This document shows positions 17,897 through 26,436 of a stretch of DNA of 64,000 bases, piece by piece. How positions within the stretch are numbered: position 1 is the stretch's first letter; each line of letters begins with the position of its first letter. The notes beneath the pieces were generated by a model, which worked only from the letters and a program-made list of their open reading frames with translations, was not told where the DNA came from and made no database searches. The position numbers and the translations under genes are program-made. The DNA is from Rhodobacteraceae bacterium HLUCCA12. Lineage in GTDB: Bacteria > Pseudomonadota > Alphaproteobacteria > Rhodobacterales > Rhodobacteraceae. The DNA lies in the NCBI GenBank assembly GCA_001314715.1, contig LJSV01000008.1:95945-159944 (forward strand), read 5' to 3'.

Positions 17897-18640
17897 TCAT
17901 GCCTGCGACGCCTCGCCATCGTCCGAGGCGCGAAAGCCAAGCGCGACGACATACTTTTCCGAACTGTCGGCGCGGCTGGCCGGGGGTTTGACGTTGTGGA
18001 CCTTTCTGAACCGCCGTTTCAGGATCTGTTGCAACTCGCCCTCGGCACCGCCGGCCAGAACCTTGGCGACAAAGGTGCCGCCCTCGTCCAGCACATCAAA
18101 GGCGAAATAGGCCGCCGCCTCGCACAGCGCCATGATGCGCAGATGGTCGGTCTGCTTGTGCCCGCTGGCCGAGGCGGCCATGTCCGACATCACCACATCG
18201 GCCTTGCCGCCCAGCCAGTCCTTGACCTTGTCCTCGGCGCCTTCTTCCAGGAAATCCAGCACATGCACCTGCGTTCCGGCCAGCGGCTCGACCTCTTGCA
18301 GGTCAATGCCCAGAACCGTGCCCACGCGCTTGCCGGATTTCGCGCCCAGCGCATTCACCCGCTCGACCGCGACCTGCAACCACCCCCCCGGCGCGCATCC
18401 CAGATCCACGACCCGCGCCCCCGGCACCAGAAAGCGGAACTTGTCGTCCAGTTCAAGGATCTTGAACGCCGCCCGGCCGCGATACCCCTCGCGGCGGGCA
18501 CGTGCGACATAGGGGTCGTTCAACTGCCGTTCCAGCCAGCGGGTCGAGGACAGCTTGCGCCCCTTGGCGGTCTTGACCTTGACCCGCAAGTCGCGCGCCC
18601 CGCGGCCCGATCCGCCGCCCTTGCCGGTTTTGTCTGGCAT
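17897..18640 (-). CDS. rlmE: 23S rRNA (uridine-2'-O) methyltransferase RlmE/FtsJ
   Basis: A 247-residue SAM-dependent methyltransferase acting on U2552 of 23S rRNA. SAM motif DLGCAPGGW is near 78-86, the catalytic Asp is in MSDMA and the second Lys in VAKVL; a basic, Gly/Arg-rich N-terminal extension of about 25 residues precedes the fold. ATG 18640 is served by GAGGGA, which overlaps the stop codon of the upstream phosphatase gene, so translation is probably coupled. Confidence 0.94.
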   Translation of the reverse strand: MPDKTGKGGGSGRGARDLRVKVKTAKGRKLSSTRWLERQLNDPYVARARREGYRGRAAFKILELDDKFRFLVPGARVVDLGCAPGGWLQVAVERVNALGAKSGKRVGTVLGIDLQEVEPLAGTQVHVLDFLEEGAEDKVKDWLGGKADVVMSDMAASASGHKQTDHLRIMALCEAAAYFAFDVLDEGGTFVAKVLAGGAEGELQQILKRRFRKVHNVKPPASRADSSEKYVVALGFRASDDGEASQA

Positions 18641-18648
18641 CGTATCCC

Positions 18649-19803
18649 TCAATTCACCTTCAGCACGCCGTCGCGGTTCATCAGCGCATACAGCAACCCT
18701 TCGCGCAGACCGCGATCGGCGACCGACATCACATCGGTGGGCCAGACCCTCATCAAAGCCTGCAAGATCGCCGCCCCGGACATGATCAGGCCGTGACGCT
18801 CGCGCCCGATCCGGGGGTCGGTGCGCCGCCCTTCGGGACCAAGCGTCAGATACTCACGGATCACCCGGTCGATCTGCGCCGAGGTCATCGACAACCCGTC
18901 GACCTTGTTGCGGTCATACCGCTTGAGGCCCAGGAAGGACGCGGCCACGGTGGTCACGGTGCCGGATGTGCCGATGATCTGGAACCCCTCGCGCGGGGCG
19001 GGGTTCTGGTAGGGCGAAAAACCGTGCAGCTGTTCCTCGAAATGCCAGCTCATCAGCGCGAACCGTGCCGCGTCATCATCGACATCGGTGAACTGATCCT
19101 TAAGCGTGGCGACGCCCAGCGGCACGCTGATCCAGTCGACCACACGCGGCTTGCCGGTGCCGGGGCGCCAGGCCGCGATCTGGTCGATGTCAAGACGCAC
19201 CGACATCATCGACGACCGGCGCTGTTGGGGCGGAACGCCGGACAGGTCGACCCAGACAAGCTCGGTCGAGCCGCCGCCGATGTCGAGCACCAGCAACTGA
19301 TCGGTGCGCGGCGATACCAGCGGCGCGCAGGAAATCACGGCCAGTCGCGCCTCTTCCTCGGCGGGGATGATCTCAAGCGTCAGCCCGGTCTCGCGCTGGA
19401 TCTTGCGGATGAATTCGGGGGCGTTGCGTGCGCGGCGGCAGGCTTCGGTCGCGACCAGCCGCATCCGCCGCACGCGATGCTCGTCCAGCTTGCGCCGACA
19501 GATGCGCAGCGCCTGAACCGTGCGCGACATCGGCCCGTAGCCCAGCCGCCCGGTGCTTTCCAGCCCGGTGCCCAGTTCGACCGCACGCGAAAAGCTGTCC
19601 ACGACTTCGAATTGCGTGCCGTTCGGGCGCGCAATCAACATGCGGCAGCTGTTGGTCCCCAGATCCAGGGCGGCATAAAGCCCGCCCCGTTCGGGCCGTG
19701 ACTGGCGCTTGGGCTCTGCCTCTTTCGGAGTCCGGTCCCGTGCTACGGGTGGCCTCGACGATTTCGGACGCGCCGCCGCGCCTGCGGGACGCTCGGGCGT
19801 CAT
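18649..19803 (-). CDS. Exopolyphosphatase / pppGpp phosphohydrolase (Ppx/GppA family)
   Basis: A 384-residue ASKHA-fold phosphatase hydrolysing polyphosphate or pppGpp. The first phosphate loop is [10 protein letters not shown] (about 50-59) and the second is DIGGGSTEL near 180. The first 40 residues are a basic, Pro/Arg-rich extension. It is shorter than enteric Ppx (about 510), which has extra C-terminal domains, and resembles the short alphaproteobacterial form. GGAGGG lies 7 bases before the ATG at 19803. It heads a minus-strand series with rlmE, radA, cvpA and purF. Confidence 0.88.
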   Translation of the reverse strand: MTPERPAGAAARPKSSRPPVARDRTPKEAEPKRQSRPERGGLYAALDLGTNSCRMLIARPNGTQFEVVDSFSRAVELGTGLESTGRLGYGPMSRTVQALRICRRKLDEHRVRRMRLVATEACRRARNAPEFIRKIQRETGLTLEIIPAEEEARLAVISCAPLVSPRTDQLLVLDIGGGSTELVWVDLSGVPPQQRRSSMMSVRLDIDQIAAWRPGTGKPRVVDWISVPLGVATLKDQFTDVDDDAARFALMSWHFEEQLHGFSPYQNPAPREGFQIIGTSGTVTTVAASFLGLKRYDRNKVDGLSMTSAQIDRVIREYLTLGPEGRRTDPRIGRERHGLIMSGAAILQALMRVWPTDVMSVADRGLREGLLYALMNRDGVLKVN

Positions 19804-20307
19804 GAACCGCCCTCCATTTCGTGTTGCACTCAAGGTAATGCGCAGCGGGTCCGGGTGCAAGCGTCGATCCCGAAAAACACCAGATCCGCAACGCCCGGCG
19901 ACGCGCGTCGCCGGGCGGGGCACGAACCTGCGCATCCGCGCTGCGTTCGAGGGCGCCCGGCACCGAACTGGCGACTGGACCAGCCGGACGCCGCGATTCG
20001 CGGTGTCAAGGGTCGAAAAATGGCATCAAGGATCTGCGCGACAGGTTCAGGCCCGCCAGACTCTCGCATAGGTTGAAATCTGCGCATGTACAGAATCTGC
20101 CAAGTTCAGCAAGGACTTGGCAAGCACACACAGGGCCGTCACGGCCAAATTCAGTAAGCGGGCGTTGCAAAAACACATCGTTTCCGGGCTTATTCAAGCA
20201 ATTGATCTGCAACCCACACGCGCTAAATTGGAAAAACATCAAAAAAGAGTTAACGTGACGTCAATAGATTTTGATTCGATTTCACAGTTAACTCTACGGA
20301 GACGGAC
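19804..20307. other. 504-base gene-free region with several inverted repeats
   Basis: Between the divergent Ppx/GppA and outer-membrane protein genes. It becomes AT-richer toward the right. Visible structures are an 8-bp hairpin TGCCAAGT/ACTTGGCA (20098-20105, 20115-20122), a perfect palindrome GGCCGT-c-ACGGCC (20134-20146), and the leader repeat annotated separately at 20246-20295. No credible coding frame was seen. It may contain a small RNA gene as well as the two promoters; this is inference. Confidence 0.5.
20246..20295 (+). promoter_or_regulatory. 9-bp inverted repeat around a TGACGTCA palindrome in the leader
   Basis: AGAGTTAAC (20246-20254) and GTTAACTCT (20287-20295) are perfect 9-bp arms, each containing the palindrome GTTAAC. 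The 32 bases between hold the perfect palindrome TGACGTCA (20256-20263). The right arm ends just before the ribosome site GGAG and 12 bases before the ATG of the outer-membrane protein gene. It could be a protein operator or an RNA hairpin controlling that gene. Confidence 0.55.
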
Positions 20308-20976
20308 ATGAAGAGAATTCCCCTGATCCTTGGTGCGCTGCTTCTCGGCACAAGCACAGCCATGGCGGGCGGGCCGGTTGTGGTCGAGCCCGAACCCGAA
20401 GTCCATTCCCCCGCCCCGACCACGCATAACTGGACCGGCGGTTATGCCGGTCTCAGCCTCAACTATGGCCGTAGCTCGTCTGCCACGCCGCCCGGATTCA
20501 GGCTGCCGAATGCCAGTGGCTTCGGCGGCGGCGCCCTGGCTGGCTACAACTGGCAAAACGGCAACATGGTCTTCGGCCTGGAAGTGGCGGCGAACCTGAC
20601 GCGCATGAACGGCACATCGAACTGCGCCAACCCGGCCTGGACGTGCCGGTCGCGCGTGAACAACGTGATGTCGGGCCGGGTGCGGGGCGGCGTTGCGATG
20701 GACAATACGCTGCTGTTCGTCACCGCCGGTGTGGCGTCGGCCAGCATCCGCCATTCGGCAACCTCGCCGGCGAATGTCACCTTCCCCGACACCAACCGCG
20801 TCAATGGCCTGGTCGTCGGCGTGGGGATCGAACATGCCCTGGCCGGTGGCTGGAACCTGCGCGGCGATCTGGAACACTATCGCTTCCGCCGCGAGAACTA
20901 TGCCCTCGACGTGCCCTATCCCAACGTCCGCACGAACATGAACATGGCCCGCATCTCGGCGGTGCTGCGGTTCTGA
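20308..20976 (+). CDS. Outer-membrane beta-barrel protein (porin-like/OmpA-type barrel)
   Basis: A 222-residue exported protein with a signal peptide (residues 1-20, cut after AMA). The mature protein has a short acidic/Pro linker followed by NWTGGYAGLSLNYG, the usual first strand of small 8-stranded barrels, alternating strands thereafter, and ends in the C-terminal aromatic ISAVLRF that BAM recognises. One Cys pair (about 111 and 117) lies in a loop. GGAG precedes the ATG. It stands alone with its own leader and terminator. Related proteins are annotated Omp25/Omp31-like; function unknown. Confidence 0.88.
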   Translation: MKRIPLILGALLLGTSTAMAGGPVVVEPEPEVHSPAPTTHNWTGGYAGLSLNYGRSSSATPPGFRLPNASGFGGGALAGYNWQNGNMVFGLEVAANLTRMNGTSNCANPAWTCRSRVNNVMSGRVRGGVAMDNTLLFVTAGVASASIRHSATSPANVTFPDTNRVNGLVVGVGIEHALAGGWNLRGDLEHYRFRRENYALDVPYPNVRTNMNMARISAVLRF

Positions 20977-21002
20977 TCCGAACGATACCGATACCTCGTC
21001 TG

Positions 21003-21033
21003 AACCCGGCCTGTCCCAGAGGCCGGGTTTTTT
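21003..21033 (+). terminator. Rho-independent terminator of the barrel-protein gene
   Basis: Perfect 10-bp stem AACCCGGCCT (21003-21012) / AGGCCGGGTT (21020-21029) with a 7-base loop, then TTTT-CG-TTTT. It starts 26 bases after the stop. Confidence 0.92.
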
Positions 21034-21139
21034 CGTTTTGAACCCGCCGCATGTCGCAACCGGCGCCGCGCGGGTCGAAATCCGCCTCGGGCGCCCCCGG
21101 CCAAGGCTGTATGCAGGACCCCTGAAGTGCGGAGGTTCC

Positions 21140-21445
21140 ATGCAATCGGTCACCATCGTCTACTGGCGCGATATTCCTGCCCAGGTCATCGTCGGCAAGG
21201 GCCGGCGCGGCACCAAGTGCCCGCTGCCCGAACGCTTTGAACAGGCCATCGACCGCGCCGCCATGAAGGCCGGCGCCAAGGATGCCGACGCCTATCTGTC
21301 GCAATGGCGCAAGGGCGACCCCTATGATGTCGCTGGCGAAGCGGAACAGGTCGCTCGCGCCGAGGCCGCGCGACTGGAAGCGGAATACGACACCGAGAGA
21401 TTGAAGGCGCTGATCGTCAATGATGGCTGGGATGATCGCGCATAA
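21140..21445 (+). CDS. Small PF13769 ('virulence factor') domain protein
   Basis: A 101-residue acidic protein beginning MQSVTIVYWRDIPAQVIVG, matching the family labelled Virulence_fact. The label comes from old clone annotations; no virulence role is suggested here. GGAGG lies 4 bases before the ATG. It overlaps no gene but its stop is 16 bases before the MetF-like start, and this order with a MetF-like and a methyl-THF:corrinoid methyltransferase gene is, from memory, common in Rhodobacterales. An accessory role in one-carbon metabolism is inferred. Confidence 0.75.
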   Translation: MQSVTIVYWRDIPAQVIVGKGRRGTKCPLPERFEQAIDRAAMKAGAKDADAYLSQWRKGDPYDVAGEAEQVARAEAARLEAEYDTERLKALIVNDGWDDRA

Positions 21446-21461
21446 CCTGAAGGAGGCGTTG

Positions 21462-22376
21462 ATGGCATTGTTCAATTTTGCCCGCAGGGACAGTGGCCCC
21501 GTCCGTGGTTCGGCGGCGCTGACGACCCTTCTTCAGGGCTTTTCGATCGAGGTGATGCCGCGCACCGCCGAGAAGGTCGAGGATTTTCGCGCGCTGCTGC
21601 CCGTCGGGACGCGCGTCTATATCGCCCATATCGACGGAACCCCCATTGACGAGATGGTCGCCACCGCTCGGCGGCTGCGCAACGAAGGGTTCGAGCCGAT
21701 GCCGCATTTCCCCGCGCGCATCATTCCTGACAAGGCCGTTCTGACCGACTGGGTGGCGCGCTATCGCGGCGAGGCCGATGTGCGCCAGGGCCTGATCCTG
21801 GCCGGGGGTTCGGCGCAGCCGGTGGGCGACTTCCATTCGTCGATGCAGCTTCTGGAAACCGGCGCCTTCGACGGGTTCGAGCGTTTGCACGTCGCTGGCC
21901 ACCCCGAGGGCAACAAGGACATCGACCCGGACGGTTCGGACCGCATGGTCATGGAGGCGCTGCGCTGGAAACAGGCGTTCAGCCAGCGCACCGATGCGAC
22001 CATGGCGCTGGCCACGCAGTTCTGCTTTGACGCCCAGCCCGTGATCGACTGGGTTGACCGGCTGAATGCCGAAGGCATCGCCCTGCCCGTCCATATCGGC
22101 GTGGCCGGGCCGGCCAAGTTGCAGACCCTGATCCGGTTCGCCGTGGCCTGCGGCGTCGGCCCCTCGCTCAAGGTTCTGCAAAAGCGCGCGATGGACGTGT
22201 CCAAGCTGCTGTTGCCCTATGAGCCCGACCCGGTGCTTGAGGCGCTGGCAGCGCGCAAGGCCGCCAACCCGGATTTCGGCATCGAATCGGTGCATTTCTT
22301 CCCGCTTGGCGGCATCAAGGCCACCGCCGAATGGACCCAACGCCATGGCCAGCGCCCCGTGCGCGCCGCCGCCTGA
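21462..22376 (+). CDS. Methylenetetrahydrofolate reductase-like protein
   Basis: A 304-residue TIM-barrel protein of the MTHFR family, which interconverts 5,10-methylene-THF and 5-methyl-THF with FAD. Family features are S-I-E-V-M-P near the N-terminus, the PHFPAR strand near 85, the ILAGGSAQP loop and the FFPLGGIKAT end. AAGGAGG lies 6 bases before the ATG at 21462. With the methyltransferase gene 19 bases downstream it probably links a corrinoid methyl-transfer step to the folate pool rather than only serving methionine synthesis. Confidence 0.85.
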   Translation: MALFNFARRDSGPVRGSAALTTLLQGFSIEVMPRTAEKVEDFRALLPVGTRVYIAHIDGTPIDEMVATARRLRNEGFEPMPHFPARIIPDKAVLTDWVARYRGEADVRQGLILAGGSAQPVGDFHSSMQLLETGAFDGFERLHVAGHPEGNKDIDPDGSDRMVMEALRWKQAFSQRTDATMALATQFCFDAQPVIDWVDRLNAEGIALPVHIGVAGPAKLQTLIRFAVACGVGPSLKVLQKRAMDVSKLLLPYEPDPVLEALAARKAANPDFGIESVHFFPLGGIKATAEWTQRHGQRPVRAAA

Positions 22377-22395
22377 ACACCACAAGGGACCCCCA

Positions 22396-23376
22396 ATGAC
22401 CCGCACCGTCATCGAATCGGCCAGCAAGACCGTCGTCATCGGCTTTGACGAACCCTTTTGCGTGATTGGCGAACGCATCAATCCGACCGGGCGCAAGAAA
22501 CTGGCGGCCGAATTGGAGGCGGGCGATTTCTCGACCGTCGAGAAGGATGCGCTTGAACAGGTCCTGTGCGGGGCGACGGTGCTGGACGTGAATTCGGGCG
22601 CGGTCTTTACCAACAAGATGGCCGACGATCCGCGCTATGCCGACAACAACTTCGTCGAACCGCCGCTGATGACGGCCCTGATCAAGCGGGTTCAGGCCGT
22701 GGTGGACGTGCCGCTTTGCATCGACAGCTCGGTGCCCGGCGCACTGGAGGCCGGATTGCAGGCCGCCAACGGCCGCCCCCTTCTGAACTCGGTCACGGGT
22801 GAGGAAGAGCGGCTGGAACTGGTGCTGCCCCTGGTCAGAAAATACAACGTCCCCGTCGTGGCGATCTCGAACGACGACACCGGGATCTCGCCCGATCCCG
22901 ACGTGCGCTTTGCCGTGGCGAAAAAGATCGTCGAGCGTGCCGCCGATTTCGGCATTCCCGCCCATGACATCGTCGTGGATCCGCTGGTCATGCCGATCGG
23001 CGCCATGGCAACGGCTGGACAACAGGTCTTTACCCTGGTGCGCCGCCTGCGCCAGGAACTGGGTGTGAACACCACCTGCGGTGCGTCGAACATCAGCTTT
23101 GGCCTGCCCAATCGCCACGGCGTCAACGCCGCCTTCCTGCCGATGGCAATCGGCGCGGGCATGACATCGGCGATCATGAACCCGGTGCGCGCCCAGGAGA
23201 TGGAGGCGATCCGCGCCGCGAACATGCTGATGAACCATGACGCGAACGGCGGCGAGTGGATTCGCCTTGCCCGCGTGCTGGAGGCGATGAAGGACGGCAC
23301 CAGCTTTGCCGACGCCAGCCGCGGCGCCGCGCAGGCGACATCGGGCCGCCGGGGCGGGCGCCGCGCCCGCGCCTGA
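22396..23376 (+). CDS. Methyltetrahydrofolate:corrinoid methyltransferase (MtrH/AcsE type)
   Basis: A 326-residue pterin-binding TIM-barrel protein. VIGERINPTGRKKL near the N-terminus, LDVNSG (pterin-binding Asp and Asn), CIDSS, and NTTCGASNISFGLP match methyl-THF:corrinoid methyltransferases. The C-terminus is a basic, Gly/Arg-rich tail. AAGGGA precedes the ATG. The corrinoid protein and its reactivase, expected partners, are not in the window. Together with the MetF-like enzyme it would pass methyl groups from demethylation into folate. Confidence 0.88.
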   Translation: MTRTVIESASKTVVIGFDEPFCVIGERINPTGRKKLAAELEAGDFSTVEKDALEQVLCGATVLDVNSGAVFTNKMADDPRYADNNFVEPPLMTALIKRVQAVVDVPLCIDSSVPGALEAGLQAANGRPLLNSVTGEEERLELVLPLVRKYNVPVVAISNDDTGISPDPDVRFAVAKKIVERAADFGIPAHDIVVDPLVMPIGAMATAGQQVFTLVRRLRQELGVNTTCGASNISFGLPNRHGVNAAFLPMAIGAGMTSAIMNPVRAQEMEAIRAANMLMNHDANGGEWIRLARVLEAMKDGTSFADASRGAAQATSGRRGGRRARA

Positions 23377-23436
23377 CCTCGACCGGGTCGCGAACCCGCC
23401 CATCTTCGTGCAAAGTCAGTCGGCTGCATTGCGATC

Positions 23437-23478
23437 TTGACGCAGATCAACGCCGCGCCGATCATGGCCACCGATAGT
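23437..23478 (+). promoter_or_regulatory. FnrL-type box and class-II promoter of the stress gene
   Basis: TTGACGCAGATCAA (23437-23450) is a full FNR/FnrL consensus. A -10 candidate GATAGT lies at 23473-23478. The distance from the box centre to the hexamer is what is expected when the box is centred at -41.5, so transcription would start near 23485. The stress-gene ATG is at 23512. Oxygen-limited activation is inferred. Confidence 0.8.
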
Positions 23479-23511
23479 TGGGATGAAACGCGACCCGGAC
23501 AGGAGGTTATC

Positions 23512-23922
23512 ATGTACAAGAACATCATCGTTGCCGTCGATCTCGCCCATGGCGATGCCGGCAAGGCCCTTTTGGGTCGTGCCGGCCAGTTGGTTGACGA
23601 GGGGGGCACGATTCGTCTGCTGCACGTCATCGAGGACGTTCCCAGCTATGTCGCCGCCGAATTGCCGCGCGATCTCAACGATCGGCGTCAGGCCGAAGCC
23701 AAGGTCGAACTGGGCCTGCTGACGCAGGGTGCCGGCGCCAATGTCTCAAGCGAGGTGCGTATGGGCGCGGCGTCAAGCCAGATCCTGCAATGCGCCGAGG
23801 ATACGGGCGCCGACCTGATCATGATCGCGTCGCACCGTCCGGGGTTGAGCGATTATTTCATCGGCTCCACCGCCGCGCGCGTGGTGCGCCATGCGCAATG
23901 CTCGGTGCTGATCTCGCGCTGA
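23512..23922 (+). CDS. Universal stress protein, UspA family
   Basis: A 136-residue single-domain Usp protein. It starts MYKNIIVAVD, has HVIEDVPSY at the end of strand two, and ends with the nucleotide-loop region SHRPGLSDYFIGSTAARVV and CSVLIS. The ATP-type G-2x-G-9x-G(S/T) pattern is incomplete at the first glycines, so nucleotide binding is uncertain. AGGAGG precedes the ATG. The perfect FnrL box 61 bases upstream suggests induction at low oxygen. Confidence 0.9.
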   Translation: MYKNIIVAVDLAHGDAGKALLGRAGQLVDEGGTIRLLHVIEDVPSYVAAELPRDLNDRRQAEAKVELGLLTQGAGANVSSEVRMGAASSQILQCAEDTGADLIMIASHRPGLSDYFIGSTAARVVRHAQCSVLISR

Positions 23923-24003
23923 GCAACCAGCGCAGGTTCGCGATGATCCGCGCAGGGCGGCGCGCCCCGAAGGGGTGCGGCCCGGCCCAACGGGAGGAAT
24001 GTC

Positions 24004-24019
24004 CGGGCGACAGCCCGGC
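24004..24019. terminator. GC hairpin between convergent genes
   Basis: CCGGGC-gaca-GCCCGG, a 6-bp stem with a 4-base loop, between the stress gene and the opposing acyl-CoA dehydrogenase gene. No U-run follows, so a rho-independent role is uncertain. Confidence 0.4.
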
Positions 24020-24073
24020 CGTGACGACGGGCGGGAGCCCTTCGCCAACCCCTCGCGACCACCGGCGTGACGC

Positions 24074-25675
24074 TCAGACCCGGTCCAGCACCGTGGCGGT
24101 ATCGACCCCGCGCATGGCGCCCGCGATCTGACCGCGCGGCGCCCCCAGGCGGCTGGCGATATGGCTGCCCGCGATCGGGCTTTGTTCCATCAAGACCACC
24201 GCCGTCAGCAGATTGGCCAGGCTTTCGGCGAACCAGCGCGCCTCGGCCTCGGGCGGCAGGCCGGGCCAGCGTTCGCGATGCGCCTCCAGGGCCGCGTCGA
24301 ATTGCCTGTCCTGACCGCGCGCGCCATCCAGCCGGGCATCCAGTTGCGCGCCCGACTCGGGCTCGCGCGTCAGGGTCCGCAGAATGTCGAGACAGATCAC
24401 GTTGCCGGAGCCTTCCCAGATCGAATTGAGCGGGGCCTCGCGGTAAAGCATGGGCAGCGGCGTGTCCTCGACATAGCCCATGCCGCCCAGGCATTCCATC
24501 GCCTCGTAGATCATGCCGGGCGCGCGCTTGTTCGACAGGAACTTGGCCAGTGCCACGCTCAACCGCGCATAGGGCCGCCGGGCCGGGTCGTCAAAGACGC
24601 GCGCCACCTCCATGCCCAGGGTCAGCGCCGCCTCGGTCTCGATCGCAAGATCGGCCAGCACCGCGCGCATGAGGGGCTGGTCGATCAGCCGCTTCTGGAA
24701 CGCGGTGCGCCCGCGTGCCCAATGCGCAGCCTCGGACAAGGCCGCGCGCATCAGGCCCGCCGGGGCCATCGCCGTGTCCAGCCGGGTATGGTGCACCATC
24801 TCGATGATGGTCTGAACGCCGCGCCCCTCGTCACCCAGCCGGTGCGCAAGCGTATTGGCGTATTCGAACTCGCTCGAGGCATTGGCCTTGTTGCCCAGCT
24901 TGTCCTTCAGCCGCAGGATGTTGAAGGCGTTGCGGCTGCCGTCGGGCAGCCAGCGCGGCACCAGAAAGCAGGTCAGCCCGCCCTCGGCCTGGGCAAGCGT
25001 CAGAAAGCCATCGCACATCGGCGCCGAACAGAACCACTTGTGCCCGGTCAACCGATAGACCCCCTCGCCCGAGGCCGGATCGGCCACCGCGCGGGTGGAA
25101 TTCGCCCGCACGTCCGATCCGCCCTGTTTCTCGGTCATCGCCATCCCCATCGTGACCGCGACCTTTTCGCCCACCGCCCGGCGCGAGGGGTCGTAACCGC
25201 GCGCGATCAGCCGGGGCTTCCAGACGGCGGCAAGCGACGGGTCGGCCTCCAGCGCCGGGACCGCGGCATAGGTCATCGTCATCGGGCAGCAGACACCGGG
25301 CTCGATCTGGCTGAACATGTACATGAAGGCCGCGTGACGGGCATGGCTGCCGCCCTCTTCCCAGGCGATCGCCGCATAGCCGCTTTCCAGCCCCAGCGCC
25401 ATCAGCCGGTGATAGCCGGGGTGGAAATGCACCTCGTCGATGCGACGGCCGTTGCGATCGAAGCTGCGCAGTTCCGGCAGCCGGGTCTGGGCGTCGCGCG
25501 CATCCTCGCGCGCCTGCGCCGAACCCAGCGCGGCGCCCAGACGCGCCAGCGTGTCGTCGGCGCCCATCAGGGCGCGAAGCGGCGCATCGCTGGACCAGAG
25601 ATCCGGCGCGACAGGGGCGGGCTGGTTGAAGACTTCGTGCGTGTCCAGTTCGCCGCGCGGTGCTGCGGTGGTCAT
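24074..25675 (-). CDS. AidB-like acyl-CoA dehydrogenase family protein
   Basis: A 533-residue flavoprotein of the long acyl-CoA dehydrogenase branch that includes E. coli AidB (DNA alkylation response). The FAD-binding middle domain has MAMTEKQGGSDVRAN near 175-190, the flavin-domain helix reads RLDTAMAPAGLMRAAL, and YEAMECLGGMGYVE with IWEGSGNVICLD near 395-425 matches the AidB signature. The C-terminal 100 residues are the extra helical domain of this branch. AGGAGG lies 5 bases before the ATG. No ada or alkA gene is near, so a link to alkylation repair cannot be inferred from context. Confidence 0.88.
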   Translation of the reverse strand: MTTAAPRGELDTHEVFNQPAPVAPDLWSSDAPLRALMGADDTLARLGAALGSAQAREDARDAQTRLPELRSFDRNGRRIDEVHFHPGYHRLMALGLESGYAAIAWEEGGSHARHAAFMYMFSQIEPGVCCPMTMTYAAVPALEADPSLAAVWKPRLIARGYDPSRRAVGEKVAVTMGMAMTEKQGGSDVRANSTRAVADPASGEGVYRLTGHKWFCSAPMCDGFLTLAQAEGGLTCFLVPRWLPDGSRNAFNILRLKDKLGNKANASSEFEYANTLAHRLGDEGRGVQTIIEMVHHTRLDTAMAPAGLMRAALSEAAHWARGRTAFQKRLIDQPLMRAVLADLAIETEAALTLGMEVARVFDDPARRPYARLSVALAKFLSNKRAPGMIYEAMECLGGMGYVEDTPLPMLYREAPLNSIWEGSGNVICLDILRTLTREPESGAQLDARLDGARGQDRQFDAALEAHRERWPGLPPEAEARWFAESLANLLTAVVLMEQSPIAGSHIASRLGAPRGQIAGAMRGVDTATVLDRV

Positions 25676-25909
25676 GGCGTCTCCTCCTCATGCTGCTGAC
25701 TCAGCCTGTCGCCGGATGCCGTCGCTGGCAAGCCTGACCCGGCGTCGCGGCCTGCCGCGACCTTGCGTTCGGCGTGCGTGGCCGGCCCTGCGCAAGGGCG
25801 ACGGCAGGGGATTCCCATTGCTGCCCGGCTGTGGCATGCTTGCGCTTGATCCATGGTTCCGGCCGCGGCCCGGCAGGTCCGGGCCGGGGTCCAATGCACG
25901 AGGCACGGC

Positions 25910-26209
25910 ATGATTCAGCGCAAACGTCCCAGTTTCGGCCCGGTGATGTTCTATGCCCTGGCCGGAACCTTCGGCACCTACATGACCTTCGCCGCGGTAC
26001 AGGGCGAACATGGTCTGTTCAATCGCATCCAGATCGATGCCGAGGCCGCGCAACTGCGCACCGAGCGCGACCGGCTGGCCCGCGAGCTGGCCGAAATCGA
26101 GAATCGCACCCGGCGGCTGTCGGACGCCTATCTGGATCTGGATCTTCTGGATCAGCAGGCAAGGCAGGTTCTGGGCTATGTCCGCCCCGACGAGATCGTG
26201 CTGCGCTAG
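25910..26209 (+). CDS. FtsB/DivIC-like septum formation initiator
   Basis: A 99-residue bitopic membrane protein. A short basic N-terminus is followed by one hydrophobic segment (about 9-30) and a coiled coil (about 42-75, EAAQLRTERDRLARELAEIE) and an acidic C-terminus with the YVRPDEIVLR end. This fits FtsB/DivIC, part of the FtsQLB division complex. GAGG lies 6 bases before the ATG. The position directly before the pdh operon is typical of Alphaproteobacteria. Confidence 0.88.
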   Translation: MIQRKRPSFGPVMFYALAGTFGTYMTFAAVQGEHGLFNRIQIDAEAAQLRTERDRLARELAEIENRTRRLSDAYLDLDLLDQQARQVLGYVRPDEIVLR

Positions 26210-26240
26210 ACCCTGTCCGCTGCGCGGCGGTCCCGGCGCA

Positions 26241-26314
26241 GGGGGGCCTTGCAGCCCCCATCTTGGCTACGCCAATTCACCCCCCGCAGCGTATTTTCGG
26301 CAAGATGAAGGGGC
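26241..26314 (+). repeat. Dispersed intergenic two-hairpin element, copy 3
   Basis: It starts 31 bases after the FtsB-like stop, same sense. Hairpin 1 is GGGGGC-6 bases-GCCCCC (26242-26259) and hairpin 2 is TTGGC-tac-GCCAA (26263-26275). The tail TTCACCCCCC, GCGTATTTTCGG and CAAGATGAAGGGGC follows. Both stems differ in sequence from the other copies while keeping pairing. Confidence 0.85.
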
Positions 26315-26356
26315 GGCCGATGTATGGCCGGGCAGCCGATCACCGTGGCAAATGCC

Positions 26357-26417
26357 TTGAAGCGGGGAATTGTTCAATGCTAAACTATTGCCAGACGCGC
26401 CGCCCCTGACGGGCGGC
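26357..26417 (+). promoter_or_regulatory. pdhA: Candidate promoter and leader hairpin of the pdh operon
   Basis: TTGAAG (26357-26362) and TAAACT (26381-26386, with an upstream TGC) are 18 bases apart and resemble a sigma-70 promoter. A perfect 7-bp hairpin GCCGCCC/GGGCGGC (26399-26417) lies in the leader, 19 bases before the pdhA ATG. Confidence 0.5.
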
Positions 26418-26436
26418 CCGACCGGGGGAGACAGCG

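Noticed and set aside
21140..21445. Virulence gene
   Set aside because: The family label is historical and the neighbours are one-carbon enzymes.
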